Source of the DNA: Sphingobacterium deserti
GTDB taxonomy: Bacteria; Bacteroidota; Bacteroidia; Sphingobacteriales; Sphingobacteriaceae
NCBI RefSeq assembly: GCF_000757725.1
Contig: NZ_JJMU01000022.1
Span: 62,001 to 126,000 of the forward strand
Length of the DNA stretch: 64,000 nucleotides
Direction: 5' to 3'
The notes beneath the pieces are model-generated. The model had not been told where the DNA came from, made no database searches, and worked only from the letters and a program-made list of their open reading frames with translations. Numbering within the stretch: the first letter of the stretch is position 1; each line of letters begins with the position of its first letter. Below are positions 25,012 to 35,031 of this stretch, piece by piece. The position numbers were made by a program, and so were the translations under genes.

Positions 25012-27534
25012 TTAAAAGTTAAAGTGCACACTAACACGGTAAGCATCGCGTTGCACATCCGGCAAATCTAAATAGTTTAGCCGCTTCACATATTCAACGC
25101 GCAATATTCGGAAGATATTATCAATTCCGACCTTTCCTTCCCAGTATGGCGACTTATCCATGACGTGCGTTAACGTCTGTCCTTCGGCATTTTGGTCAAA
25201 TCGAATGACGTCATCGCTTACATAAGGATTATTATTATCTGCCAATTTTCCATAAAACATCTTCACGCCCCAGATCTCGCGGAGGTTTAGGCGCTTGATC
25301 AACGGAATTTTATTAAAAATAAAGCCTTCCAATTTATGCTCTACCGAAAGCCTAACGTATTCATCAGCGACAAACTCCGTGCTGCGCATCAACGTAAAAT
25401 CGATCACATGCCGATCCTCTTCTCGAAAGACATCAGGAATTTCTAATAACGGATAAGGAAGCGTCCCCCAAATCTTTCCCCCAGCCAAAGTGAAGTCAGC
25501 AAAACCCAACTGCTTAAGGAAAAACCGCTTCGAGACAGATGCACGTAATGCATCGAAAGCATAATCGCCTCCACGGAAACCATCCAGCCCCCGGTTGTAC
25601 TGTAGATTAAAGACTGGATACTTCTCAATAATAGTGTTACGTGATAGGTTTCGGTAGTAAAATTTCTCATTCGGTGCCCAACGCAAAATAAATTGCAATT
25701 CGTTGGTATTTATTTCGGGCATAGACACAGCAGCATCAGACGATGAGATAAACCGCAAATCACCAATAGCACGGCGCTGGTGATGGATAACAGAACTGGA
25801 TAAACTGATGTGATTGCCGAATTCAATCAAATGCGTTAATTGATAAGCCTCCGTATCCATCCATTTAGTCGGTCGATTTCTACGGATAGACTGAAAAAAG
25901 CTATCCCCTTTTCTGAAGCCAAGATTTCTACCCGGATCAAATATATCACGCTGCACGGCAGCTTGAATATAATGTGCAGGAAACTTTGCTACCGATTCGC
26001 CATTTAGTGATACAGAAGGCCGCACAAAATATTTAAATGCTCTATCTCGCATGCCATAGGCCAAATATCCTTCTATAAACACTTTCTCGGAAAGTGCGGC
26101 CGTGGTTCTACCACCTATCCGAATGCGGTTTCCCTCAATATTATTTCGGGAGTAAACGTATTCCAACGGACCAAACTCCACAGGGCCAGCCGGGTAATAG
26201 CCAAGCCCCAACAAGTAGCCCACTGCAAGCATCGTTTTAAAGGTCCTGTTATTATTGAGCGAATCGATGTTACTGTATACGCGCCCCTCGACTGGTGAAA
26301 GCTGTATTGGTCGTTGCTGAGCAACCAGCCCATCATTTTGCTTTGCAGACGGTAGCACCTCCGTCGGAGCGCCAGTAAAAACGTCATCGGTAAGGGTCGG
26401 AGAAAAATCATAATCGTAATTTAAAGATGTTTTTTGTCCATAAACCGCATCTCGTTTACCGGTTCCAAAAATAATATTGACATGACTCTTTTCCAGAAAC
26501 ATGTGTCTCTGCTGGTTTGGACGATAAATCAATTCAATTTTTACATCATTTACCCAATTAAGGTTCGACTCTTTATTCGTTCGCAATTCGGCAAGCTGTA
26601 CCGCAAAACGGTCGTCCATAGTGATTTGTAGCTTTCCACTTAATAACAGGTCGGTCTTATTTCTTGGTTCAAAAGCAAGCTGAATAAAACGTCCCTCGGC
26701 AGTTTGAACGGTATCGGTAATGTAATATTTATAGAAAACCGGAGCGTTATTTGCGATGGGACTTAAGAACAGCTTGTTAATCATAAAAATATTCTCATCA
26801 TATATCTCTACATCCTGAAAAAGATAGGATAAATACGATTGTATATTATGGTTATTTATATAACGCGGATCGAAGTCAGTCTGCTTGATAGATTTCACAC
26901 GCTTCTTAAACGCCTTTGGACTATTTTTAGAATACACATCACTAAGCTGCTCCTGCATAAAAATGGTCAGCAATTTCTTGCCTGGTAAAGTTGTGGTATC
27001 GACATTGTCAAAAACAAAACCTATAGGGCCCAACCCTTTTTTATATCCCTGTGGAGGGTTGACCATGCCGAACTGCAATTTATCATACTGCTTGAAGGAT
27101 AAAGGCGCCTGATTTTCCAAACGATTAAGACGCTTGTTTTTTATCACTTGCTGAATGAGATCTACGGCTGGATTACGATTTTTGTATTTTACCTTTCGCG
27201 ATATTTCAACCGCGTCAATTACTTGCTCATTGTTTTCCAGCTCGACGCGAAGATGGTGTTGGGCAGTTTTGTAGTCTACAATTGCATCCTTATACCCAAT
27301 AGCGGAGATGAGAAGTTGAAACGGCGGTTTCCTATTTGTCACTAATCGAAATCGACCGCTGGAATCACAGGAGGTGCCTTCTGCCACACCAACGATAGAA
27401 ACGCTTGCCAACGCTATCATGCTTCCACTGCTCTTATCAGACACGGTACCTTCGATCATCTGTTGCGCCTGCACCTGCGTAACACAGGTACAAAACAAAC
27501 ACATAACAATCGCTAATAACCTGTATATCCGCAT
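25012..27534 (-). CDS. DUF5686 outer-membrane protein with carboxypeptidase-like N-terminal domain
   Basis: Large protein of 840 residues. The N-terminus MRIYRLLAIVMCLFCTCV with QVQAQQ is a signal peptide. Residues about 27-110 form a CarboxypepD_reg-like beta sandwich (EGTVSDKSSGSMIALASVSI, GRFRLV), the domain found at the start of many TonB-linked receptors. The rest fits DUF5686, ending in aromatic-rich beta strands and terminal VSVHFNF, expected for an outer-membrane barrel. Function is unknown; transport or surface assembly is plausible. The Met at 27534 is chosen over one 30 bases upstream because it starts the signal peptide. Confidence 0.85.
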   Translation of the reverse strand: MRIYRLLAIVMCLFCTCVTQVQAQQMIEGTVSDKSSGSMIALASVSIVGVAEGTSCDSSGRFRLVTNRKPPFQLLISAIGYKDAIVDYKTAQHHLRVELENNEQVIDAVEISRKVKYKNRNPAVDLIQQVIKNKRLNRLENQAPLSFKQYDKLQFGMVNPPQGYKKGLGPIGFVFDNVDTTTLPGKKLLTIFMQEQLSDVYSKNSPKAFKKRVKSIKQTDFDPRYINNHNIQSYLSYLFQDVEIYDENIFMINKLFLSPIANNAPVFYKYYITDTVQTAEGRFIQLAFEPRNKTDLLLSGKLQITMDDRFAVQLAELRTNKESNLNWVNDVKIELIYRPNQQRHMFLEKSHVNIIFGTGKRDAVYGQKTSLNYDYDFSPTLTDDVFTGAPTEVLPSAKQNDGLVAQQRPIQLSPVEGRVYSNIDSLNNNRTFKTMLAVGYLLGLGYYPAGPVEFGPLEYVYSRNNIEGNRIRIGGRTTAALSEKVFIEGYLAYGMRDRAFKYFVRPSVSLNGESVAKFPAHYIQAAVQRDIFDPGRNLGFRKGDSFFQSIRRNRPTKWMDTEAYQLTHLIEFGNHISLSSSVIHHQRRAIGDLRFISSSDAAVSMPEINTNELQFILRWAPNEKFYYRNLSRNTIIEKYPVFNLQYNRGLDGFRGGDYAFDALRASVSKRFFLKQLGFADFTLAGGKIWGTLPYPLLEIPDVFREEDRHVIDFTLMRSTEFVADEYVRLSVEHKLEGFIFNKIPLIKRLNLREIWGVKMFYGKLADNNNPYVSDDVIRFDQNAEGQTLTHVMDKSPYWEGKVGIDNIFRILRVEYVKRLNYLDLPDVQRDAYRVSVHFNF

Positions 27535-27633
27535 AATTAAAAGTGGCCCCGTATAAAGATACAATTTGTAATATAAGATAGAAATGAAATTACAAAAAAC
27601 AGAAAAAAACCAATTTCAACGTATAGCGCATAA

Positions 27634-27656
27634 AAAAGCTCACCGAAGTGAGCAAA
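27634..27656 (-). terminator. intrinsic terminator of the nuo operon
   Basis: On the minus strand GCTCAC, a TTCG tetraloop and GTGAGC are followed by six Ts. It lies about 45 bp after the nuoN stop. The UUCG loop and T-run are a textbook strong terminator. Confidence 0.88.
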
Positions 27657-27700
27657 TTATAAGTACCTATGATTATTTTAACGAGCTACGCGTAATCTCA

Positions 27701-29086
27701 CTAGATCAGGCTAATGATAATGTCCGGATAGACCCCAAATACGATCGTGAGAACGGCAGCTAGCCCTAACACTATTGTATAACTATTGGAAACGGCAATA
27801 CGATCTGGATTTTGCTCTTCACCCGTTTTGAAATACATATTCACCACCACATGCAAGTAATAGTAAACGGCTATCGCCGCATTGATCACCGCGATAACCA
27901 ATAGCATGATGTTGTAATTTCCCATCACGTTGTTAAACATCATAAATTTGCCGATAAACCCTGCAGTCAGCGGTACGCCGGCTAGCGACAACATGGCTAT
28001 GGTTAATACAATTGCCAACATCGGCTCTCTTTTGGCTAATCCGTTGAACGACTCAAATTGATCAGAACCTGTTTTTCGTTTAACCAAAATTAATGCCGCG
28101 AAGGCGATGATTGAAGCGAAGCTGTAGGCCACTGCATACATGAATATACTAGAAGCCGACGAAGGGCCAATCGACACGATCGCAAAAAGCATATAGCCTG
28201 CATGGGAAATGCTAGAATAGGCCATCATCCGCTTAAAGCTTACTTGCAATAACGCCGTGATATTACCAATGGAAAGTGTAATGATCGTAATTATAAGCAG
28301 GACGGGGGTCCAAAACTCGCTTACCGGAACCATGACCATACTGAAAAGACGAAAGAAACCGACAAATGAAGCTACTTTTACTACTGTGCTCATAAAAGTT
28401 GTTACCAATATCGGTGCGCCATCATACACGTCGGGGGTCCAAAAATGAAAAGGAGCCGCCCCCACTTTGAAACATAATCCACAAAGCATAAGCAATATTC
28501 CTGCATAAAACAACGGCGACAGAGTTGTCGATGACAGCACATATTCTCGTAGTCCGCTTAGATCAAATGTTCCAGCTGCGCCATAAATTAAGGTAATACC
28601 AAACAATAAAAAACCGGTCGAGAAAGCACCCATCAGGAAATATTTGAGGGCAGCTTCATTTGACGCGAAATCGCTTTTACGTATCCCTACTAGAATATAG
28701 AGTGCTACAGACATAATTTCAATCCCAACGAAAAGCATTGCAAAATTGTGATAGGCAGCCACTAATAACGCGCCCATCAGCGAAAAGACTAACAGACAAT
28801 AATATTCGGCGATATTATCGCTGATACTTCGAAAATATTCTTTTGAAAGGAGCAAAATTAGTATTGTCACGACGATGAGTAACGCGGAAAACGCTATAGC
28901 ATAGCGGTCAAATAGCACCATGCCATGATAGCGCGTTGTTGCATCAGTGTTCCATAACGACAACGAGAATCCGAGTGCGACCAAAAGCCCGATGATCGTC
29001 GTCGGAAGCAGTGCATTTTTAGCTTTGTAGAGTCCGAGATATAATACTAAAATTCCCAATATACCTAATGTAATTATCGCTCCCAT
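27701..29086 (-). CDS. nuoN: NADH-quinone oxidoreductase subunit N
   Basis: Antiporter-like membrane subunit of complex I, 461 residues with about 14 membrane helices. Seen: the helix-7 Lys region FKVGAAPFHFWTPDVYDGAP and HAGYMLF, both standard in NuoN, and the conserved Lys in LKYFLMGAFSTG. It forms one of the proton channels of the membrane arm. Last gene of the operon, 14 bp after nuoM. Confidence 0.95.
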   Translation of the reverse strand: MGAIITLGILGILVLYLGLYKAKNALLPTTIIGLLVALGFSLSLWNTDATTRYHGMVLFDRYAIAFSALLIVVTILILLLSKEYFRSISDNIAEYYCLLVFSLMGALLVAAYHNFAMLFVGIEIMSVALYILVGIRKSDFASNEAALKYFLMGAFSTGFLLFGITLIYGAAGTFDLSGLREYVLSSTTLSPLFYAGILLMLCGLCFKVGAAPFHFWTPDVYDGAPILVTTFMSTVVKVASFVGFFRLFSMVMVPVSEFWTPVLLIITIITLSIGNITALLQVSFKRMMAYSSISHAGYMLFAIVSIGPSSASSIFMYAVAYSFASIIAFAALILVKRKTGSDQFESFNGLAKREPMLAIVLTIAMLSLAGVPLTAGFIGKFMMFNNVMGNYNIMLLVIAVINAAIAVYYYLHVVVNMYFKTGEEQNPDRIAVSNSYTIVLGLAAVLTIVFGVYPDIIISLI

Positions 29087-29100
29087 AGTACGTTCAATCG

Positions 29101-30558
29101 CTAAAATTTAATGTTATTTAATAAACTGGTAACTGATGCTTCTGATAAATCTAATATTGCTTGTGGCCACACACCTAATAGCAAGGTGAAAAAAGCGATT
29201 ACACTGAGAACTAGTAATTCATTTCCTGCAATATCGGACACCTTTTTCCCCTCGGGATGTTGTGGGCCCAACATAGATTTTTGATAGAACCGCAGCATGT
29301 AAACCGCGCCTAAAATCAATGTTAGCCCGCCGAAAGCAGCATACCAAATCCCAAAATCAAAAACGCCCTTTAGCAACAGAAACTCACCAATAAAACCGTT
29401 TGTAAGCGGGAGCCCAATAGCGCCCATTAGTATAATGAGGAAAACGATTGCTAGTCTCGGCATCTGGATTGCTAAGCCACCCCAGGAAGAAAGCTCACGG
29501 CTACCTGTACGTTCCTGCACTATATCGATAATATAAAACAACCCCACTACGCTTAAGCCATGGTTTACCATCTGCAGTATTGCACCCTGCAGTCCTTCAC
29601 TATGCCAAGAGAAAACTCCGGCAGAGATAAGCCCCACGTGTGCGATAGAAGAGTAAGCTATTAATCGTTTTGCATCCTGTTGTTTAAAGGCTATAATTGA
29701 CGCGTACACGATCCCGATAACGCATAAAACCATCAGGATTGTACTGTATGATAAAACGGCAAAAGGGGCAACAGGCAGCAACCACCGAATTAACCCGTAG
29801 ACACCCATCTTCAACATAATACCTGCGAGTAACATTGTTCCGCCCGCGGGTGCATGTGTATACGTATCAGGCTGCCAAGTGTGAAATGGAAAAATAGGAA
29901 TTTTAATTGCAAATGCTAAAAGAAATCCCCAAAATACCCACCGCTGGCTATTTTCAGAGAGCTGCAATGAGGTAAGCGCATCCCATTCGAGACTCCGTGC
30001 GGTACCTTGATTATACAAATAAATCAAGGCTATCAACATAAATAAACTTCCTAAAAATGTATAGATGAAGAACTTCAGATTAACGCGAATACGATCACCA
30101 TCACCCCAAAGGGCACATATAAAGTAAATAGGGATAAGTGCTGCTTCCCATCCCACGTAAAAGGAGAATGCATCTTGTGCAAAGAATACCAGCAATAGGC
30201 CCGCCTGCATAAAAGAAACAAGCGCGTAGAACCCACCTTTGTATTCTTTCTTAAATGATGCTAAAATAATCAAGGGAATAAGGCCATTTGTTAATATAAG
30301 CAAAGGCATGCTTATCCCATCTAAACCGATATGGAAATCTACCCCCAATGATGCGATCCATGTCCAACTTTGCTCAAATTGAATCGAAGCATCAGAAACA
30401 AATGAAACGAGGAATGGAATAGACAACCCCAACGAAAATAACGACGTAGCTAAAGCAATCCATTTCGCTGGCAATGCTTGTCTCACAAAACTTAAGATGA
30501 GCGCCGAGACAATGGGTATCAACAATAAAATAAATAGGTTATCCATCAACAAGTTCAT
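29101..30558 (-). CDS. nuoM: NADH-quinone oxidoreductase subunit M
   Basis: Antiporter-like membrane subunit of 485 residues, about 14 helices. Seen: GLDGISMPLLILT and YVGWEAALIPIYF (conserved Glu of helix 5), IKIPIFPFHTWQPDTYTHAP with the functional Lys, and LIAYSSIAHVG. It carries one proton path between NuoN and NuoL. 57 bp after nuoL, 14 bp before nuoN. Confidence 0.96.
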   Translation of the reverse strand: MNLLMDNLFILLLIPIVSALILSFVRQALPAKWIALATSLFSLGLSIPFLVSFVSDASIQFEQSWTWIASLGVDFHIGLDGISMPLLILTNGLIPLIILASFKKEYKGGFYALVSFMQAGLLLVFFAQDAFSFYVGWEAALIPIYFICALWGDGDRIRVNLKFFIYTFLGSLFMLIALIYLYNQGTARSLEWDALTSLQLSENSQRWVFWGFLLAFAIKIPIFPFHTWQPDTYTHAPAGGTMLLAGIMLKMGVYGLIRWLLPVAPFAVLSYSTILMVLCVIGIVYASIIAFKQQDAKRLIAYSSIAHVGLISAGVFSWHSEGLQGAILQMVNHGLSVVGLFYIIDIVQERTGSRELSSWGGLAIQMPRLAIVFLIILMGAIGLPLTNGFIGEFLLLKGVFDFGIWYAAFGGLTLILGAVYMLRFYQKSMLGPQHPEGKKVSDIAGNELLVLSVIAFFTLLLGVWPQAILDLSEASVTSLLNNIKF

Positions 30559-30615
30559 AATGTGTAAGTCTAAAAGCTAAGCATTTTTATTTGTGTGCTC
30601 AGGCAATCCTCTTTT

Positions 30616-32535
30616 TTAAATGTGCAATATTCCATAAATCAAAATAGCGACGGCACTAAAAACCATCATAATAATATAAAACCCAATATGCCCGCTTTGT
30701 AGCAGCCGAATCCCTTTACCTGATCCGATAAAGAAATCGCCAACGCCGTTCACAAACCCGTCAATACCCATCCTATCGACATATTTGAAGAAAAAAAGCG
30801 ACAACCCGCGCAAGGGTTTTACGATAACGGTATCATACAATTCATCGACATATAATTTATGGTAAGAAAGCTTGTAAAGTATTCCGTGTTGGCTATTGTC
30901 GGCAATAGGCACCTTATTGTTTTTAACATATTTCACGTAGGCCCATAATGCCATCATGAGGGCTGCCAAAACAGAAAGGCCCATTAATACATATTCTGTC
31001 ATATGACTCAAGTGCATACCTGTAGCTTGGGTGTCGCTGTTCGCAAAAATTGGAGCAAGAAACCCGGCCAATTTTTGTCCACCGCCTAATACCTCAGGAA
31101 CATTTACAAATCCTCCAACGATCGATAGGAAGGCTAATACCAAAAGAGCCGTTGTCATTTGCCAAGGCGATTCATGGAGTTTTCTTTTTTGTTCTTCTGT
31201 GCCACGAAACTCCCCAAAGAAAGTCAAGAAAAGCAACCTGAACATATAGAAAGCTGTGAAGAGTGCGGTGATAAAGCCTAGCACCCAAAATATAGGATGA
31301 TGTTGGTATGCATGGGCAAGGATCTCATCTTTGGAGAAAAACCCTGCGAAGGGCGGAATGCCGCTTATTGCGATGGTCCCGATGAGCATTGTGACAAAAG
31401 TTATCGGTAGAGCCTTCCGCAAGCCCCCCATTTTTCGCATGTCTTGCTCATCATGAAGAGCATGTATAACAGAGCCCGCACCAAGAAAAAGTAGCGCTTT
31501 AAAAAATGCATGTGTTAAGACGTGGAAAAAGGCGCCTGTGAAGGCTCCTACTCCCAACCCTAAAAACATGTAGCCCAACTGCGATACCGTTGAATAGGCC
31601 AATACCTTCTTAATATCATTTTGCGTAATCGCTATAAACGCGGCTACAAATGCGGTAACTGCCCCTACCACAGCCATAATTTCCATAGACAACGGGGAGA
31701 GCGTAAAAAGCACATTTGATCGTACAACCATATAAATACCCGCCGTTACCATGGTTGCCGCGTGGATTAAAGCCGAAACTGGGGTTGGGCCGGCCATCGC
31801 ATCAGGCAGCCAAGTAAAAAGTGGAATCTGCGCGGATTTTCCAGTCGCTGCGACAAACAACAACAAGGTGATAACGAGAAGTGTAGAGTCGCCCACCGCC
31901 ATACCGGCAGCTTCTGAAAATACCGCGGTATACTCCAAGCTGCCAAACGTTTCCAAAATAAAGAAGAGCGCCAATAGGAATCCTAAATCGCCAATACGGT
32001 TCATCACAAAAGCTTTCTTCGCTGCCGAAGCATAGGAAGAATTTTTAAACCAAAACCCGATCAAGAGGTAGGAACAAAGCCCTACGCCTTCCCAACCAAT
32101 GAACATCACCAAATAATTGGAGCCTAACACTAGGATCGTCATAAAAAAGATGAACAGATTCAAATAGGCGAAGAATTTGCCAAAACCTGCATCATGAGCC
32201 ATATAGCTACTGGAGTAGAGGTGAATGAAAAATCCCACACCAGTGATAATTAGCAACATAATCGCACTTAAAGGATCTAATAGAAAGGATATCGCGATTT
32301 GTATATTTCCCACTGAAAACCACTCAAACAAGGAAGTAGTGATTGCAGCTAATTCGCCAGCTTCGCGCGCTTTTGCAATCTCCAGATAACCAAACACACT
32401 CAGTACGAAAGATCCAAGGACCGTTCCACAACCGATCAAAGCGATCAAAGCCTTAGGTGCACGATTTCTTATGAAGCCATTTATGACAAATCCAAAAAAT
32501 GGAAGGAGTGGTATAAGCCAAATTAATTCAGACAT
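30616..32535 (-). CDS. nuoL: NADH-quinone oxidoreductase subunit L
   Basis: Distal membrane-arm subunit of 639 residues with 15-16 helices and the long lateral helix near the C-terminus. Seen: FIGWEGVGLCSYLLIGFW, KSAQIPLFTWLPDAMAGPTP with the key Lys, HAATMVTAGIY and VLAYSTVSQLGYMFLGLG, all diagnostic of NuoL. It pumps protons at the tip of complex I. The C-terminal part holds the HKLYVDELYD stretch usual in this family. Confidence 0.96.
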   Translation of the reverse strand: MSELIWLIPLLPFFGFVINGFIRNRAPKALIALIGCGTVLGSFVLSVFGYLEIAKAREAGELAAITTSLFEWFSVGNIQIAISFLLDPLSAIMLLIITGVGFFIHLYSSSYMAHDAGFGKFFAYLNLFIFFMTILVLGSNYLVMFIGWEGVGLCSYLLIGFWFKNSSYASAAKKAFVMNRIGDLGFLLALFFILETFGSLEYTAVFSEAAGMAVGDSTLLVITLLLFVAATGKSAQIPLFTWLPDAMAGPTPVSALIHAATMVTAGIYMVVRSNVLFTLSPLSMEIMAVVGAVTAFVAAFIAITQNDIKKVLAYSTVSQLGYMFLGLGVGAFTGAFFHVLTHAFFKALLFLGAGSVIHALHDEQDMRKMGGLRKALPITFVTMLIGTIAISGIPPFAGFFSKDEILAHAYQHHPIFWVLGFITALFTAFYMFRLLFLTFFGEFRGTEEQKRKLHESPWQMTTALLVLAFLSIVGGFVNVPEVLGGGQKLAGFLAPIFANSDTQATGMHLSHMTEYVLMGLSVLAALMMALWAYVKYVKNNKVPIADNSQHGILYKLSYHKLYVDELYDTVIVKPLRGLSLFFFKYVDRMGIDGFVNGVGDFFIGSGKGIRLLQSGHIGFYIIMMVFSAVAILIYGILHI

Positions 32536-32569
32536 ACTATTTATTTAAGCTATAAAGTCTATAATTCAA

Positions 32570-32899
32570 TTACCAACGAAGTTTGCTTAACGATTCAATA
32601 TCAACAGACTTCGTATTTCTGTAAACCATAATGATGATGGCCAAACCCACGGCAACCTCTGCTGCCGCTAAAGCCATAATAAAGAAAACGAATACCTGCC
32701 CACTCGCGTCTCCTCGGTACACAGAGAAGGCTGCTAAAAGTAGATTTACAGCATTTAGCATCAGCTCGATAGACATCATAATGATGATCACATTTCGCCG
32801 GATCAACACACCTGTAACCCCGATAGCGAAAATGATGCTGCAAAATATGATGTAGTGATTGAGCGGTACGCCCTGCATTTGCGTGACAAAATTTTCCAT
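32570..32899 (-). CDS. nuoK: NADH-quinone oxidoreductase subunit K
   Basis: Small three-helix membrane subunit of 109 residues. Seen: IGVTGVLIRRNVIIIMMSIELMLNAVNL in shorter form as MSIELMLNAVNLLL with the conserved Glu of helix 2, and AAAEVAVGLAIII with the second Glu of helix 3; both belong to the central proton axis. Its ATG shares one base with the nuoJ stop. Confidence 0.95.
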   Translation of the reverse strand: MENFVTQMQGVPLNHYIIFCSIIFAIGVTGVLIRRNVIIIMMSIELMLNAVNLLLAAFSVYRGDASGQVFVFFIMALAAAEVAVGLAIIIMVYRNTKSVDIESLSKLRW

Positions 32900-33396
32900 T
32901 ATACCTTTTTAGGATCTTTTTTCGCCAATAGAACAGCACCTATCATTGCGGTAAGCAACAAAATAGAGGATATCTCAAAAGGCAACAAGAATTCATTAAA
33001 TAATACCTTACCCAAGTTTTTAACCAAGCCAATCTCCGCATTTCCAACAACCATCTCATTATCTGGCGTGATCACTTTAAACGCACCCAAAAAAGTAGCT
33101 ATCAAACACATCCCAGCTACCGCCCCCATGATTTTCACCAAGTTGGACTTCATGGGTTCGCTCTCTTCGTTTAGATTTAAGAGCATAAGAACGAAAAGGA
33201 ATAGTACCATGATGGCCCCCATATACACGATGAAATTTACAACCGCTAGAAACTGCGCGTTGAGCAAAATGTAGTGGATGGTGAGCGTAAAGAAGGTAAC
33301 GACCAAATACAAAACGCTATGCACTGGATTTTTAGTAAATATGGTCATCAGTGCAAAAATTATAGCCAAAAAAGCCACCAAATAAAATATAGACAT
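32899..33396 (-). CDS. nuoJ: NADH-quinone oxidoreductase subunit J
   Basis: Membrane subunit of 165 residues with five helices. VIFALMTIFTKNPVHSVLYLV at the start, shortened here to TKNPVHSVLYLV, and QFLAVVNFIVYMGAIMVLFLF (core: VVNFIVYMGAIMVLFLF) are the standard NuoJ patterns; the latter holds the pi-bulge helix that couples quinone chemistry to proton flow. It begins one base after the nuoI stop region and overlaps nuoK by one base. Confidence 0.95.
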   Translation of the reverse strand: MSIFYLVAFLAIIFALMTIFTKNPVHSVLYLVVTFFTLTIHYILLNAQFLAVVNFIVYMGAIMVLFLFVLMLLNLNEESEPMKSNLVKIMGAVAGMCLIATFLGAFKVITPDNEMVVGNAEIGLVKNLGKVLFNEFLLPFEISSILLLTAMIGAVLLAKKDPKKV

Positions 33397-33397
33397 C

Positions 33398-33922
33398 CTA
33401 ATTTGATTTATCTTGGATTAATTTTTTAATATCGAACGCAGGCTCTACCAACTTATCTTTTCCATAGATAAAGTCTTTACGTAGATATTCTGCTGTCACA
33501 TGGGGACCATCTAGATAAATGGCTTCTTTAGGACAGGCCTCTTCGCAAAGTCCGCAAAATATGCAGCGCAGCATGTTGATCTCATACACGGCCGCGTATT
33601 TTTCTTCCCTATAAAGTGTCTCCTCGCCTTTTTTGCGTTCAGCCGCAATCATAGTGATCGCTTCTGCCGGACAAGAAAGGGCACACAAACCACAGGCTGT
33701 ACATCGCTCCCGCCCAGCTTCATCACGTTTTAAGGAATGTTGCCCCCTGAAATTCTTCGAGTAAGGGCGTTTTTCTTCCGGATATTTCACGGTCGGAATT
33801 TTCTTAAAAAAATGACGAATCGTAATCCCCAATCCTTTTGCGATCGCTGGTAGATACATGCGCTCCCAAAAATTCATGGGTTTCTGTTCGAGAACCTTTT
33901 TCCTATTTGATAATGACTGCAT
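33398..33922 (-). CDS. nuoI: NADH-quinone oxidoreductase subunit I
   Basis: Peripheral-arm subunit of 174 residues carrying two 4Fe-4S clusters (N6a, N6b). Seen: CTACGLCALSCPAEA and CIFCGLCEEACPKEA, each CxxCxxCxxxCP. It passes electrons to NuoB. The N-terminal amphipathic helix (FWERMYLPAIAKGLGITIRH) anchors it to the membrane arm. The upstream Met is kept because the segment before the helix also looks conserved. Confidence 0.96.
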   Translation of the reverse strand: MQSLSNRKKVLEQKPMNFWERMYLPAIAKGLGITIRHFFKKIPTVKYPEEKRPYSKNFRGQHSLKRDEAGRERCTACGLCALSCPAEAITMIAAERKKGEETLYREEKYAAVYEINMLRCIFCGLCEEACPKEAIYLDGPHVTAEYLRKDFIYGKDKLVEPAFDIKKLIQDKSN

Positions 33923-33979
33923 AGTTATCTTTTTTAATCTTGCATAACGTTACTTCACTGCTGTTTTGCTATCCTTCAC

Positions 33980-35020
33980 CTATGAAAAATATGTGTCTTT
34001 AACTATCGTAATTACGCCTGTTAAGACGATATTAGCAATAGCGAGCGGAATCAACATCTTCCAACCCAAATTCATTAATTGATCATAGCGAAAACGCGGT
34101 AACGTCCAACGTATCCACATGAAAAAGAAAATGAATCCGAAAATTTTTATAAAGAATGCAATCACACCCAAAATCGTAATCCAATTTTGAGAGAGACCAA
34201 GATCATTCATAAAAGGAAAGTTGTATCCCCCGAAATAAAGTGCGGCCATCAGGGCCGAAGAAACGAACATATTGATATATTCGGAAAACATGTAAAGCCC
34301 TAGCTTCATGGAGGAGTACTCCGTGTGGTATCCCCCAACAAGCTCTGTTTCACATTCCGGCAAATCGAAAGGCACACGGTTACACTCAGCAAACGCGCAG
34401 GTCATAAAGATCAGGAAACCGAGCGGTTGCACCCAAATATTCCAGTTTACAAACCCCGACTGTTGAGCGACAATCTCACCCATAGATAGTGTTTGCGTAA
34501 CCATCAACAAGGCAATGATAGATAGCCCCATCCCTATTTCGTAGCTTATACTTTGTGAAGCTGCACGAATAGCGCCTAACAGGGAAAATTTGTTGTTAGA
34601 TGCCCAACCACCTAGCATAATGCCATATACTCCCAAAGCCACAACGCCAAAGATATACAATACGCCGACGTTGATATCGGCGACCTGCAGGGTTATTTGG
34701 CGGCCGTTGATATCCAGCGTTTGCCCCCAGGGAATAACTGCAGAACTGATACAAGCTGTAATTATAGCCAGTGTGGGGCCTAAAATAAATAATGAGCGGT
34801 GTGCTCCGGCCGGAATGATTTCTTCCTTAAAGAAAAATTTTCCTCCATCACATAGCGGTTGTAAAATCCCTCCAAAGCCCGCTCTATTCGGGCCATAACG
34901 ATCTTGCATAAACCCCGCGATCTTCCGCTCTGCCAAGGTGGAATACATGGCAATGACGAGTGAAACGGTAAATACGATGACCACCAAAATTAATTTTTCT
35001 AAAATAAATGCTCCTTCCAT
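33980..35020 (-). CDS. nuoH: NADH-quinone oxidoreductase subunit H
   Basis: Eight-helix membrane subunit of 346 residues that forms the quinone entry chamber with NuoB and NuoD. Seen: ERKIAGFMQDRYGPNRAG near residue 30, FKEEIIPAGAHR, and AECNRVPFDLPECETELVGG with the acidic loop near the quinone channel. Position between nuoG and nuoI is canonical. Confidence 0.96.
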   Translation of the reverse strand: MEGAFILEKLILVVIVFTVSLVIAMYSTLAERKIAGFMQDRYGPNRAGFGGILQPLCDGGKFFFKEEIIPAGAHRSLFILGPTLAIITACISSAVIPWGQTLDINGRQITLQVADINVGVLYIFGVVALGVYGIMLGGWASNNKFSLLGAIRAASQSISYEIGMGLSIIALLMVTQTLSMGEIVAQQSGFVNWNIWVQPLGFLIFMTCAFAECNRVPFDLPECETELVGGYHTEYSSMKLGLYMFSEYINMFVSSALMAALYFGGYNFPFMNDLGLSQNWITILGVIAFFIKIFGFIFFFMWIRWTLPRFRYDQLMNLGWKMLIPLAIANIVLTGVITIVKDTYFS

Positions 35021-35031
35021 GTTCCTGTATT

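Noticed and set aside
25008..25058. N-terminal extension of the enoyl-CoA hydratase
   Set aside because: The extension overlaps the end of the DUF5686 gene and is not crotonase-like; the Met at 25007 fits the family.
32855..33274. Plus-strand open frame of 139 codons
   Set aside because: Antisense to nuoJ, whose identity is certain; no protein pattern of its own.
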